From assembly GCA_032718475.1 (NCBI GenBank), contig JAUCBJ010006498.1, positions 18,006 through 82,005 of the forward strand: a stretch of DNA of 64,000 nucleotides, given 5' to 3'. Numbering within the stretch: position 1 is the first letter of the stretch; each line of letters starts with the position of its first letter. The notes under the pieces were generated by a model. The model saw nothing but the letters and a program-made list of their open reading frames with translations, had not been told where the DNA came from and searched no databases. The position numbers and the translations under genes are program-made. Source of the stretch: Nemertoderma westbladi. Its lineage: Eukaryota > Xenacoelomorpha > Nemertodermatida > Nemertodermatidae. Shown in pieces: positions 29,463-40,118 of this stretch.

Positions 29463-30715
29463 ATTTTATATGTCAGAAACCAAAAAATTCACTGAGCAGA
29501 ATTATGCGGGTAATATTTAGGAATGCCCAGCGTACAGTAATTTGTTTAGAACGCCACATCATTTACATAATCTGAACCAATACCCAAACCTTAATCTGAA
29601 CCATAACATGGACAATAACAAAACCATACCGGTATCATTACCTGCACTGTGATCTTGAGAGATCTAAAGACTTACCCGAATCATAATCATATCTTGAAAA
29701 AGAACCCTTACCTGAAACCATAACAACGATAACGCAAAACTGAACCATACCCTTACTCTGGGGGTATTGAAACCATTTTACATATAACCTGGCGATATGT
29801 AGACTTTCAATAACCTCATTGGCAAATTGTTTACATATTTAGCATCTGGCGCATGCCGAACATTTTATAACAAAATTGGCGTTTCATTACCCCCATCATT
29901 AAAATTGCCTGACCGCATAACCCCAACCTTTATCCTAACCTTAACATGAACTACATTAAAACCTTGTCATTATTACTTGTAGGGCGTACCTAGACATTCA
30001 ACAGTCCGTCATACCATACAGCCATACCAATACTTCAATGCAGAAACGTGATTGGCGCAAGTTTTCGGTGCTGCTTCTCAGTGGATGTTTACTGGTCACA
30101 CATATTTTCGTTTCATCAGCCGTTCCTTCCCCCTCTGGGGCTCCACTCCATTGTAATTACAAATCACATTCTATGAATTCAATAGCTAAATTTGCAGTGA
30201 AAACATTGTCAAAGGGAGTGAAAATAATGTAGTTGATTGTTTAACGCCATTTCTATGGAAGGAGTTAAAATAATGTTCTATTTTTAAATAAAATTTATTG
30301 GTTTTACAGTATTATATTATTAGCTTCACAATTTTTTTATTTATGGCGCATTTCCTACTAATCCCTTATTAGAAAATTCATTTTAATCATAATTTGTTAA
30401 TTCGTCATTTTTTATATTTATTGCGCATTGTTAACTGCGATCTGAACCAATATCATATATAAGAAAGGCGTATTTGATACATTATATCTATATATATATA
30501 TATGTGCTAAAATTACACCGGTATTCTGTGATAAAACTAGTCTGTAATAATACTTATATATACTATAAGCATACCGGTATTCTAATATATTATATATATC
30601 ACGCTACGCTGAGTAGCAGTATCGGTAATTAATTACTAGGCTAGCAGTTAATACTGAATTACTAGACTTGCTTAGACTGTAATATAGCAGTAGGCATCCA
30701 ACTGTACAAACAAAC

Positions 30716-31024
30716 ATATCTGACACAAAACGGGCACTGTCAGATAGTCTTTTGAAAAGTGTTAGAATGAGTCTTCGACTTGGACAGTGTCTTGAAAGGA
30801 TAGAAGAAAGAAAAGTAGCAGCGGCAGAAGCGGAAAGAAAAGCGGCAGAGGCAGTGGCAGACGCAGACTTGAGGAGACAAATCGGAAAACAGTTATTTGC
30901 CTCCTCCGATGAAGGTGATATAAGAGATCCCGAAAGTAGAGGTAATAAATCTCGTTCAAGCGGACGTAGACGGATGCTCAAGCGGAGGGTACCTCCTGAG
31001 GTGAGAGAGAATGCATCTGGATAG
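30716..31024 (+). pseudogene. Decayed Gag N-terminus of the 17.7-kb element
   Basis: From 30716 the frame reads like the Gag start of the minus-strand relative, SDT..LSDSL, but the initiator codon is ATA instead of ATG. About 700 bp of Gag are then missing and the coiled-coil part follows (ERIEERKVAAAEAERKAAEA). A frameshift near 31020 leads into the next frame. The copy could not make the normal Gag N-terminus. Confidence 0.7.
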
Positions 31025-34000
31025 TGCAGACTATCTAGCGTATTACAGAACTCGCTGTGGTACAGAACCCACAGACCAAATTATTACAGTAGAAAGACTC
31101 CCTACTATAACAGATGAGCCTGAAATAATTAGGCCTGTTCTCGAAGACACCCCTTCGGTGCTAGAGACACCTGTGCTCCCAGAAACCACCTCTAGATTCC
31201 CTTTGCACAGCACGAAACTACCTGTGCCCAGTAGGACTGTTCCCGAGTCCGAACCCATCCTGGACGCCGAGCGATATATTAAGAATTTATCGCCCGTCGT
31301 CTCTCGCTCGCCCGCTACAACGTTGGCGACTCCCGCTTCGGCGGTTGAGTGGGTAGCTGAGGGACGACGGGAGATGGGTCTCCTGCTCGAGCAGCTGAGG
31401 GAACACTGTTTGTGCTCCTCTCAGCAGGTCCGGGAAATGGAAGAGACTGTCCAGCAGCTCAAGGGAACAGTAAGGGAAAGTAGGTTAGCGTTGCAAGAAG
31501 TGCAGCAAAGTATCGCGTTAGAACGCGATAAGTTAGTAAATTTACAAAAGGGTATACCACCACCCTCTGTAACAATGTGTCAACCTGTTAGGTCTGAAGT
31601 ATTTCATGCGCAAGGTGTGGAGCCTACACGCATCTATACTGTTAGTGTTAGTGAAGTAGAAACTCCTATAGTAAACCCTATTAAGGGTAATTATAAACCT
31701 GTTGACAGTGATATTCCCTATAGACTTGATAATAATCCGAGAAATTTATATACCGATAACTCGATATTAAATAATACGATGGCCCAAGAAAGTTTTACGC
31801 GTCAAATGGCTAGAACCGAATCCCGTCAAGCGGTAAAGATGGGAGAGATCGTCAAGTTCAATGGAGATGAGATGAAATGGTTACCTTTTAATGAATATTA
31901 CAAAGATAACATACAGAACTCCGTGTTATCTAACGGAGAAAAGCTGAGATTCCTCATCGAGTGCTTGGAGGGATCTCCCAAGTTAATGGCGTTAAAGTTT
32001 ATTGGACATCCAGATGGATTAAGACAAGTTTGGGATACAATAAACATCAGGTATGGTAATAGGACTAACATAGCTAGGTATTTGTATGCAAAATTAATGG
32101 CGCCCCGAAAGTTTCTTAGCAGCGGGATTATAGAGTTTTCCGACGAAATTCAGGAGATCTGTAGACAGCTAGATTGGTTAGGTAAGTCTCATGAATACCA
32201 GAATTCTATGGTTGTAGGAGCCTTAGCATCTACTTTGCCCAAGGGTGGAGTAGGTACACGCTGGGACAAGAAGGTGTTATATATGATGGAACAACAACAA
32301 CGAGACCCTACCATGACTGATCTCATGTCATTCTTAGATAGAGAAGTGAAATTACAGCTCCTAAGGCAGTCCAGAGAGAAGACATTGGAAAACAAGGTAA
32401 GTGAGAAACCCGTTTCTAGGAGAAGGGTAACACCAGTATGTTATACCGACGACGGTGAAAGCCAAACTTCTCAAGGAGAGGACAGCGGGAAAGACACTGA
32501 CAGATCTTATTATGTCAATAAAATGCCTAAAGATCAGGTAAGTAAATCCGAGTCTCGACCCAATGACAGAAGGGAACCGGTACAAAAAACCCTTCCTACG
32601 TCTCCTAAAAGAATTCAGGTGAGAAAGCCCGAGGAAAGAACAAGTGTGCACCACATAGCACAGGTTAAAGTAAGTAACATCAAGCCGAAATGTGTGCTGT
32701 GCGACGGGCCCCACCGTTTAAATGCGTGTGATAAATTCCTGAGGAAATCACTAAAGGATAGACGTGAAGTCATGTGGGATAAGCGGTTGTGTTATAATTG
32801 CCTCAGACGAGGACACCAACGGCGAACCTGTTACTCCGACGCAAGGTGTGCAAAGTGCGGCGCAAAACATCATATCTTGTTGCACACGGAATTCGAACGA
32901 AACAGCCCGAGTCAGGTAAGTGAGTCCGAACTACATGTCCAATTCAGTGATGTGAACGACACTGATCAATCTGAGATGGAAGGATTCTATACGGACGAGT
33001 TCTCCGACGAAAACGAATCCTGTTACTTAATAAACACCACCGCAGTGTATCGAGCACTCATGTATGAGAAAGACACAGACAGCGACCTCACCCTAACTAC
33101 TTCAGATCAACAACCATCTTGGAAAGCGCCAACTTCCAATATAGGAATCCGAGAATTTCCTGTAGTCCAGTTACGGGTCCACGGACCTCAGAAGAGCTAT
33201 ATAGTGAACGCCCTCCTGGACTCCGGTAGCACAGGAACATTCATCGATAAAGAACTAGCCGAAGTCATCTTTGCTGGACAACCCAAGTTCCGAACCAAGC
33301 TAAACATGTCAGGGATCATGCAGGTTTGGAATTCTACTGTAGCTGCCGACTATTATATAGGTGAGTTGTCCACTCCACAGGATAAACTAGGAGAATACAG
33401 TATAAGGTCAGTAAAAATGGTGGCAATAAAGAACTTCGCTACCACCCAAGTGGAACCTTATAATTGGGACGAAGATGATCATGCCCAACAACTTAACATC
33501 CCTAGATTCGACACCGATTATCCTGGAGTACAAATATTAATCGGTCAAAACGCGCATGAGGCGCTGGAGACATTAGAGAAACGACCTACTCAACCGCAAC
33601 CACTTCAGACCTATGCGGTAAGAACTAGAGTAGGTTGGTACCTTACTGGACCTTCCCGTAGAACGCTCAGGGAAAGACTGCTTCAAGATCGCGTCTGCCA
33701 GGTGAGTGAATGGGAAGACGATACTAGTGAGGGAGACGACCCAACTGAGGGAACACCACACTCCTCAGATAATGACAATCTTAACTCCAATGTAGATCAA
33801 TGGAGATATTGCCCCAATACGATGAATATAGCCGACATCGCTTCCAGAGGAGCAACTCCTCAAGAACTGACAGATACTACAGACCAGTTAGGTGAACCCG
33901 ACTTCCTGAGTAAGGAGGATGAATGGCCTCCCCATCTTACTCCGACTGAGATTAGACCAGCCAAGGGAGCGGAGAAAGTTAAACCTAAAACCCGGACGGG

Positions 34001-34430
34001 TGGAGCGGAGTTATTTGAACCCGGGATAGATCTGTCGGTATTACATATTGCCAGGGATGACGCCGTGGATCTGGACCTCCCCACCGCGAGTGGATCCTTC
34101 ATGAAGATCAGAGAGAGCGATTGGAGCTCTGGAACATCAGACGTCTCGCAGGGACTCTCACCTCTCCTGCAGGGAGCGACGGACCACTATAGCTCCTGGA
34201 ATCGGCTTTGTAAGGCCGTCGTGTACCTAGAGCGATGTTTCTATCGTCACTATTCCAGGACGAAGAGGAAACCTGGAATTGTATTCGGGATGCAGCGACT
34301 CAATCACCCAGTCGGTCGTTTGTGTTTACCGGAAGGGAATGGAGGACTCTCCGGAAACTGTGGAAGGCAAGATTCTCTTCCCACGACCACCTCCCTAATC
34401 CTTCAAACATCTAGGGACTCCATAACGTAA
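31011..34430 (+). CDS. Gag-protease fusion, lacking RT, RNase H and integrase
   Basis: A 1139-residue open frame. Order: variable region (1-250); DUF1759-like Gag core (about 256-430, with EIVKFNGDEMKWLPFNEYY and the RYGN block); CCHC region (about 560-625: CVLCDGPHRLNAC, CYNCLRRGHQRRTC, CAKCGAKHHIL); aspartic protease (about 715-880: NALLDSGSTGTFID, then GWYLTGP); an acidic linker; then NIADIASRGATPQEL (about 939) and SSWNRLC (about 1061), which in BEL/Pao elements flank RNase H and precede integrase; and HPVGRLCLPEG (about 1099), like the integrase C-terminus. Reverse transcriptase, RNase H and the integrase core are thus absent without loss of frame. The true start lies upstream, in another phase. 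Confidence 0.85.
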   Translation: MHLDSADYLAYYRTRCGTEPTDQIITVERLPTITDEPEIIRPVLEDTPSVLETPVLPETTSRFPLHSTKLPVPSRTVPESEPILDAERYIKNLSPVVSRSPATTLATPASAVEWVAEGRREMGLLLEQLREHCLCSSQQVREMEETVQQLKGTVRESRLALQEVQQSIALERDKLVNLQKGIPPPSVTMCQPVRSEVFHAQGVEPTRIYTVSVSEVETPIVNPIKGNYKPVDSDIPYRLDNNPRNLYTDNSILNNTMAQESFTRQMARTESRQAVKMGEIVKFNGDEMKWLPFNEYYKDNIQNSVLSNGEKLRFLIECLEGSPKLMALKFIGHPDGLRQVWDTINIRYGNRTNIARYLYAKLMAPRKFLSSGIIEFSDEIQEICRQLDWLGKSHEYQNSMVVGALASTLPKGGVGTRWDKKVLYMMEQQQRDPTMTDLMSFLDREVKLQLLRQSREKTLENKVSEKPVSRRRVTPVCYTDDGESQTSQGEDSGKDTDRSYYVNKMPKDQVSKSESRPNDRREPVQKTLPTSPKRIQVRKPEERTSVHHIAQVKVSNIKPKCVLCDGPHRLNACDKFLRKSLKDRREVMWDKRLCYNCLRRGHQRRTCYSDARCAKCGAKHHILLHTEFERNSPSQVSESELHVQFSDVNDTDQSEMEGFYTDEFSDENESCYLINTTAVYRALMYEKDTDSDLTLTTSDQQPSWKAPTSNIGIREFPVVQLRVHGPQKSYIVNALLDSGSTGTFIDKELAEVIFAGQPKFRTKLNMSGIMQVWNSTVAADYYIGELSTPQDKLGEYSIRSVKMVAIKNFATTQVEPYNWDEDDHAQQLNIPRFDTDYPGVQILIGQNAHEALETLEKRPTQPQPLQTYAVRTRVGWYLTGPSRRTLRERLLQDRVCQVSEWEDDTSEGDDPTEGTPHSSDNDNLNSNVDQWRYCPNTMNIADIASRGATPQELTDTTDQLGEPDFLSKEDEWPPHLTPTEIRPAKGAEKVKPKTRTGGAELFEPGIDLSVLHIARDDAVDLDLPTASGSFMKIRESDWSSGTSDVSQGLSPLLQGATDHYSSWNRLCKAVVYLERCFYRHYSRTKRKPGIVFGMQRLNHPVGRLCLPEGNGGLSGNCGRQDSLPTTTSLILQTSRDSIT

Positions 34431-36084
34431 CAACATATGGAGTGGGTGTGTGACTCTATTATTTTATATTATTTTATTATTTTTATATTTCTGTATGTAT
34501 TACTATGTAATTTTATTATAATCGTTTTCTTTAATTTTTTTCAGTAGAATGTTATTTTAGCGATTATTTAGTAGATTAGTGCAATATATATTCGCGTTTA
34601 TTACTTAATTACGTATATATTATATTTAATGCGACGGCAAGAAATAATTCTTTTCCTCTTTCCTTACTGTCCGTATCATATTATAAATACGTGACTACAG
34701 TAAGATGAAATGTCCGTACTTATTAAAGTACAATAAAGCCACTACTATATTTAAGTATTATTGGTACGCAGAGTATTAGGAATGCAAAGTTCAGATCCTC
34801 GTGTCTCGGCTAAACCAAGCTCTGGGTAGACCTTGGAAACGACTTGCCTCTTCACACTGACATTGCTTCGTGCGATATTGCTCTCATACCGTATATAATA
34901 ATACGTATAGTAGCGTGATGTCCCTCTAACAGTAGCGTAAAACGCACATAAATCTGTTAAACCTTTTGACCATCTGTAATTCTAGTCGATTAAGATATCG
35001 CGGCACCCACCGATATACTTGAAAGACAAATTTTAGAATCAGTGGTTAACGTCCCCAGACAAGTTCTGGAATAAATCGGTGCCCATCTCAAATATTAATT
35101 ATTTAATATTTGCAAATTTAATAAATCAAATCTGTAAAATTCAGATCCTTCAACAATTCTAGTTAATTAAGATATCGTAGCATTTACCGATATTCTTAAA
35201 AAGACAATTTTCATAGAATTAAGGATCTTGTGTCCCCAGATATGTTCTAGAATCAAAATATGTCCATTTAATTATCAAATAATAAAATTTCAGGGAACAA
35301 ATTTAAATTCGTGCCTTTTAATGAATTTAATAAATTGCCATTCTTACGCAATTTATAACATTCCCAAAATTCCATTAATTAATAGATCAAGGGAGCGGAG
35401 ATTTATCTTATTATGCGTATGAGTGTGCGAAAGTCTCCCCGACCTAGTCAATAGCAGATAAAATTTATAAAGTCATGTATAAAACAGGACATTGACTATT
35501 AAAGAATTACTATTAAATAACATCCCAGATCTGTATGCATTGGAATTACCCTAATTCTACCGCTAGCTTTGCATAATGTCACCATAGCAACAACCACGCT
35601 AGAATTAGAATTGAGTTAAAAGAACAATAGAAAGCTTGTCCCATTGAATAGCATAGGGAATAAATAGCGCACTGCTAGTATCCAAGGATACATAATAATA
35701 CAGTGACATTCTGGAAGGCATTGACTAACGGACAAATGGCCCGAGTGTGTGTAATTGTGACAAGTTGTGTGTGTGGTATTTGTGAGTTTATAGGCGAATG
35801 TTACTACTAAGGTGTGTTTACAGTAGCGAGTCGCAATTGTGAAAGTAACCCTAACTCTCCAGTAAGAACCTGAGGTGTATCTAAGCCTTTGGGACGGACA
35901 GTCGAGTGACTTGTGCCAGTTGTCGTTGTCGTTGTGCGGCTACGTCGTTGGCGAAAGTACAGCGGCGACGACACATCGGCGCTGAGGATCTCGCACTGTC
36001 CGGGGGCTAATTGGGGTAGGCAGCGACGCTCGCTAGCCTAAATATAAACTCCTTATAATATGGATAAACTCATATATAGCAGAT
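34431..36084 (+). other. Noncoding region between gag-protease and the accessory gene
   Basis: Well conserved with 47950-49550 (inverted), although not coding. It contains a degenerate direct duplication: 34971-35100 and 35150-35290 share ttaagatatcg, accgatat, cttgaaagacaa-type and gtccccaga blocks. Conservation of noncoding DNA upstream of the accessory frame suggests a regulatory role such as splicing or an internal start, but this is inference. Confidence 0.6.
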
Positions 36085-36492
36085 ATGACGGAGTTGATAG
36101 AAGATGGTCTTGGTATCGGGGAGCGATATACTCTACTTTTACAAGCGTTTGTTGATAGCTTAATACGCGGCGACGTTAGTCCAACTGCTGCGGAGGACGA
36201 TGGTCGTTATATCGAACCGACAATGTCCCAAGTGCAGCTCTCGCGAGAGTTGGACTATAGAAAATTCGCTGCTCGATATACGCAGCGTAATGGTACGTAT
36301 ATGGGCTTCTTAACCACTGGTCATTCTATCGATTTACACGATACGGACTATGTCGAACATATCCTACCCAGAGGAGTCGAAACGATAAACCAAAATTCTA
36401 ATGCGAAAATCCTATTCGAAATCGACTCGAAAGAAAAGACATTAAAGAAACAAATAAACGCGGTAACTCCAACATATATTTGGAATTCTTGA
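36085..36492 (+). CDS. Accessory protein N-terminal part (plus copy)
   Basis: A 135-residue frame starting MTELIEDGLGIGERYTL and matching the 47554-47931 frame of the relative over about 95 residues (DGRYIEPTMSQVQLSRELDY, ARYTQRNGTYMGFLTTGHS, IDLHDTD). The N-terminal part is acidic. After IDLHDTD the two copies differ in phase, and this one runs out at a stop near 36490. No family is recognised. The position, between pol and the 3' LTR, is where env-like genes sit in some retroelements, but there is no signal peptide or membrane segment. Confidence 0.65.
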   Translation: MTELIEDGLGIGERYTLLLQAFVDSLIRGDVSPTAAEDDGRYIEPTMSQVQLSRELDYRKFAARYTQRNGTYMGFLTTGHSIDLHDTDYVEHILPRGVETINQNSNAKILFEIDSKEKTLKKQINAVTPTYIWNS

Positions 36493-37255
36493 TAGAAGCA
36501 TTGTAACAACAAATAAATATCTCCCGCGTTTCTCCTTCAAGACGTGCGTCTTTGGTATTATTACGATAAATGCCCTAGACCCAACTAATAAACGGAAAGA
36601 CATAAACATCCACGGAAACGTTGTGTTAAACACAGTTGTGCTCGTTATATTTACTGGAGTTTCGAGCGAAACTTGTTTGACGTATCACCTATGCTCACTC
36701 GGCTCGAACGATCCTGGAGTAAACCTACGATCAGAGTCCCGGAATACTCGGTCAAACCTCCTCATTCCTTAGTTGGACCTCAGACCTGCGATCCTGGTGG
36801 TGTCGCGGATCCTCGCGGACTGTATTCACTGTTCAAAGATCTAGTGCTACCCTAACAATTAATCGGTAACACTCCGACAGTGATTTCTAGCTAGCCGCCC
36901 ATCTTACCTAGCCGGATTGTGACGCGGACACCTAATATCACTATCCAACCGTATGGTCGTTCCCGTTTAGCGCGATACAACCCTTCATCAAGGTGAAGGA
37001 GAGCGTTGTACGAAACGAGTTAAACGCTATTCTATAAAGATCAAAAAAGAAACCTGCGTTTGTTCAGATAAACATAAGTTATAACAGTAAGTCCAATCGA
37101 TAAACGAATTGGCCTTATCTCAGTTCGATTGGGAAATCTCGAATCTCTAAGAAGATATCAAGCTTAGAAAACCCTATTCTCTGCGAGAGTTTTGGATGAA
37201 CGTATCCAGCTACGAGCGGAGGAAAATCAGCTCGAGGAGAAGCATATCGAAACGG
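36493..37255 (+). other. Middle of the accessory region, unrelated to the relative
   Basis: This stretch does not align with the corresponding part of the minus-strand relative (47198-47553 and the 5' part of 46482-47198). It contains short open pieces such as ERIQLRAEENQLEEK near 37200 but no long frame. Both flanks are conserved, so the centre was replaced or one copy carries an insertion plus a deletion. Confidence 0.5.
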
Positions 37256-37492
37256 CGGATACCCCGACCATAATCCTACACCTTCTGATGCAATCATATT
37301 GCACCCTTCACCCAGGATTTATAGCCCTCCTAGTAAAGTGGCTCGCCCCAAAGAGAAAACGACTCTTGCTAGCCTCAAAAACTGCGTAAACGCCGTCTGC
37401 GTAAGAAAGACTAACTGTTTAGAGTATCTTTATATTTTAGAAACTGTGATTTGTTATATTTTATAGACTTAAATCCCATTTTCTGGGAGCGG
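37256..37492 (+). pseudogene. Accessory protein C-terminal part (plus copy)
   Basis: Conserved end of the accessory protein: DHNPTPSDAIILHPSPR, YSPPSKVARPKEK, then a one-base loss in ctcaaaaactgcgtaaa that shifts the basic tail KLRKRR-RKKD out of frame. The same tail is intact at 16139-16500 and 46482-47198. Confidence 0.65.
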
Positions 37493-38716
37493 TGTAAAAG
37501 CTTTTGCGTAATTAGCCGGTTATTATCCCCGTAAAGTACTCTGTGGTTGGTTTACCAGGCATAAAAAGGCCGTGTCCTTGCTGTACTGGTGTTTTGGAGG
37601 ACATAAAAGCCATTTCTTCTGTATTTGTACTTTAGAGGACATAATCTGCAATTTCGTGACGTAAAAGCTCGATACTCTTGAAAACAGTGTCGCTACCATG
37701 ACGACGGCTAACGGCTGATATTGCCACGTTGCCCCATAGCCCTGCTTTCTGTATCTGCCAATAGGATTTGAGTTGGTTTTGATTTTGACCTATCACAGAT
37801 CTACTGAACTGAATTTCCTATCTGTATGCTCATTCTCTGTGGTGGGTGAGATCTTTGTAGAATAAGGGTAGCTGGTATTCTTATAGTTATTCTTATCAGT
37901 TTTTAGTGTTGTTGGTGATTCTAAGCCAGGAAGAACGGCTTTAGCCCTACACTAGTAGGCTTAATTATAAGGACATATATCCGTTATCTGCATTTATCAC
38001 AACATAACATACCATACCTAATCAAACAACCTGTGCATACTTTATATTGTTATACTGCTATTTACTGTCAGTTCTTCATAATATGGTTGATGAATTATTA
38101 TATTTGGAATAACGATAAATAACCCCGAAACCCAATATTCTTGATATACCGAAGGTAAGAGAGAAGGGTTACATATAACAATTGTGACTTATGTTAAAGT
38201 GGTTTGAAGTGAATCTAATGTTATTTGATAGACCCTACATGATTCGGTCCGTGTTCCTTTTATATGTGACTAAAATCAGTGAAGATCGGCAGATTAGTGT
38301 GCAGTATTGTGCAGCATTGTGTATGAGTGAGACTGATAACGAAGCATTTCCTAAAGAATGCGCCATATATGTGAATTATAATTAAGCCATATCGTTGTGA
38401 GTAGTTTAAGTCATAACTCTGTTTATATAGAAAAAGCGCCACGTCCTAAAGGAACTGTTAATATTCCCGAAGGTGAATAATATTGTCAGAGATTATATAA
38501 TACTGTCAGTCGAATAATACATTAGGCTTACATAGCAATAAAATTAAGCCGTCGAACCCAATCTCCCGGGTATATCCAGCGGGTGAATGATCGCGCACAG
38601 ATTGGTTTCGACTAGTGTAGTGAATTAAATACTTGTTGTAGACTAAAGGTGATTTATTATCTAGAAGACATCCTAATTTGGCGGGTTAAACTGCCAAAGG
38701 TCTGAAAGCGCGAACA
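37493..38716 (+). repeat. 3' LTR of the 17.7-kb element
   Basis: Near-identical copy of the 5' LTR. It is preceded by the purine-rich ctgggagcgg, a likely polypurine tract that also adjoins the LTR at 14986-16059. Confidence 0.93.
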
Positions 38717-39770
38717 ATTATGGATTGGTGCATTTTTATCTGATCGTACACAAACTGTTATAGTAGGTAATGCTATTTCTATTGTTACTAAAGTCACTTC
38801 TGGAACAGTACAGGGAAGTGTCTTAGGTCCGCTATTGTTTTTGTTGTACGTAAACGACTTACCTGATGCACTCGGTTAGTCCTACAAATGACGTTAGTTG
38901 TAAATTATTTGCTGATGACCTTAAACTGTACAGTAAAGCTTCAGCCAGCAAATCGTTGGCAGATGCCCTCACAGTACTCGAAACCTGGGCTAATGAATAA
39001 TGGCAAGTTAAAATTGCCACTCATAAATGTTCAGTGTTGAACATTTCCACATCAGTTAATAATTTATCCCAGGATAAATTCGTCCTGTATGGTAAAGCCA
39101 TGTCGCTAGATAAATCTTGTAGGGACCTTGGTGTCTCTATAAGTAGCAATCTAAACCTACCGTGAGCAGGTCCAAAAGGCTTTTCGTATTGTTAATATGA
39201 TATTTAAGTGCTTTTACACTAGCAATCTCAATGCGTTACTAACAGCGTACACATCTTATGTTCGACCCATATTGGAGTACTGTACACCAGTTAGTTCGCC
39301 TTTTAATTTGGGGTCAATAGATCTTATTGAAAGAGTCCAAAGATATTTTACCCGTCGTTTGTATGTTCGTTGTAAATTTGATTGTGCTGACTACTTAGAT
39401 CGACTCCTACGTTTAAAACTACAGCCGCTAGAAGTCCAAAGACATCTTTGATCTAAAGCTGGTGTATGTAAGGACGCCACCTAGCGGTGTATATGATTTA
39501 TAACAAACTTGTTGATTTAAATTTTGATGACTTCTTTCATATATCAGTTAGAAATAATAATAGGGGTCATTCCATGAAACTTTACAAGTCCTTTTCCAGA
39601 CTTCAGATAACTAAAGAATCGTTCTCAAATCGTGCAGTAGATATTTGGAATGGCCTGCCGCAAGATGTCGTTAGTGCATCCAATATTAATATTTTTAAAG
39701 ATAAAATAAAAGAAGTTGACCTGTTACCTTATTGTAATTTTAATAGATTTATAGATTGAAATTTCTATGC
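38717..39770 (+). pseudogene. LINE family B reverse transcriptase, part after the LTR element
   Basis: The LINE gene broken at 20994 continues here: WIGAFLSDRTQTVIVGN, then SGTVQGSVLGPLLFLLYVND, the ADD-type LFADDLKLYS in another phase, the RPILEYCTPV and IDLIERVQRYFTRRL blocks (39197-39451), and a C-terminal FSNRAVDIWNGLPQDVV (39487-39759). The motif set is that of CR1/Jockey-like LINEs. Several frameshifts and stops make it a pseudogene. Removing the LTR element plus one copy of attat would rejoin the frame. Confidence 0.88.
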
Positions 39771-40118
39771 TTATTTTATTTTTTTCTGATAACTGATAAC
39801 TTTTGATCCACTAAGAAACATATCATATGTTGTACTTTATTCTTTTTATTTTTTTCCTTTTAAGAGCGTACAGTATTTTATTTAATACTTTCACCCCATT
39901 GACAAACAGTAAGTGTTTGTAATCAATGTTCCCCGTTTTGTAATTTCTGTCGTAACTTAATAACAACATTATTGCATTATTGATTTATTTGACGTTTATG
40001 TACGTAACCACCTATAAGCGTAACAGTAGCATTTACGCGAATTGTACCTTGGTGGTGTTTCCCCCTTTAATTTTAATTAATGTTAATATTAAATGAGTGT
40101 TGTAATAATAATAATAAT
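39771..40118 (+). other. LINE 3' end and AT-rich spacer
   Basis: 3' untranslated tail of LINE family B, ending in an AAT microsatellite at about 40107-40123 just before the 27-bp satellite. No gene. Confidence 0.5.

Larger units (their letters stand above)
24985..30130 (+). repeat. Composite tandem repeat, blocks Q-R-S-P
   Basis: Block Q (contains cagaaacgtgattgg) is at about 24985, 28475 and 29960. Block R (tggcgtttcaattcaaattc) is at about 25195, 26449 and 28718. Block S (cctgcactgtgacctta) is at about 25395, 26710 and 29510. Block P (agcatctggcgcatgccgaa) is at about 26195, 28168 and 29788. The order is kept, which fits partial tandem duplications of a unit of roughly 1.2-1.9 kb. Short TGGCGTTT motifs recur throughout. 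No block is coding. Confidence 0.7.
24395..30490. mobile_element. 6.1-kb noncoding insert with repeated blocks
   Basis: The two large elements align up to tatatatttatata (24395) and again from tatatatatgtgctaaaatt (about 30490). Between these points only the 17.7-kb copy has this segment. Near both ends caaatacgcc (24409-24418) and its complement ggcgtatttg (30467-30476) lie at similar distances from the edge, a possible terminal inverted repeat. Inside, four block types (Q, R, S, P) recur in the same cyclic order. No transposase is encoded. It is probably a non-autonomous DNA element or an expanded array. Confidence 0.55.
20995..38716 (+). mobile_element. 17.7-kb non-autonomous LTR retrotransposon (BEL/Pao-like Gag)
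   Basis: Two direct LTRs (20995-22219 and 37493-38716; about 1225 bp; TG...CA ends) flank the element. A perfect 5-bp target duplication attat lies at 20990-20994 and 38717-38721. It sits inside a LINE reverse-transcriptase gene whose frame continues across the site. The interior has two 288-bp repeats, a 6.1-kb noncoding insert, a Gag-protease frame (31011-34430) and an accessory region (36085-37430). Reverse transcriptase, RNase H and integrase are missing. Its relative on the minus strand (45248-57963) shares this gene content. The LTRs are nearly identical, so the insertion is recent in relative terms. Confidence 0.93.

Noticed and set aside
20995-38716. A 17.7-kb segmental duplication bounded by 1.2-kb repeats
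   Set aside because: TG...CA ends, the 5-bp target duplication, the interrupted LINE frame and Gag-protease coding show it is an LTR element.
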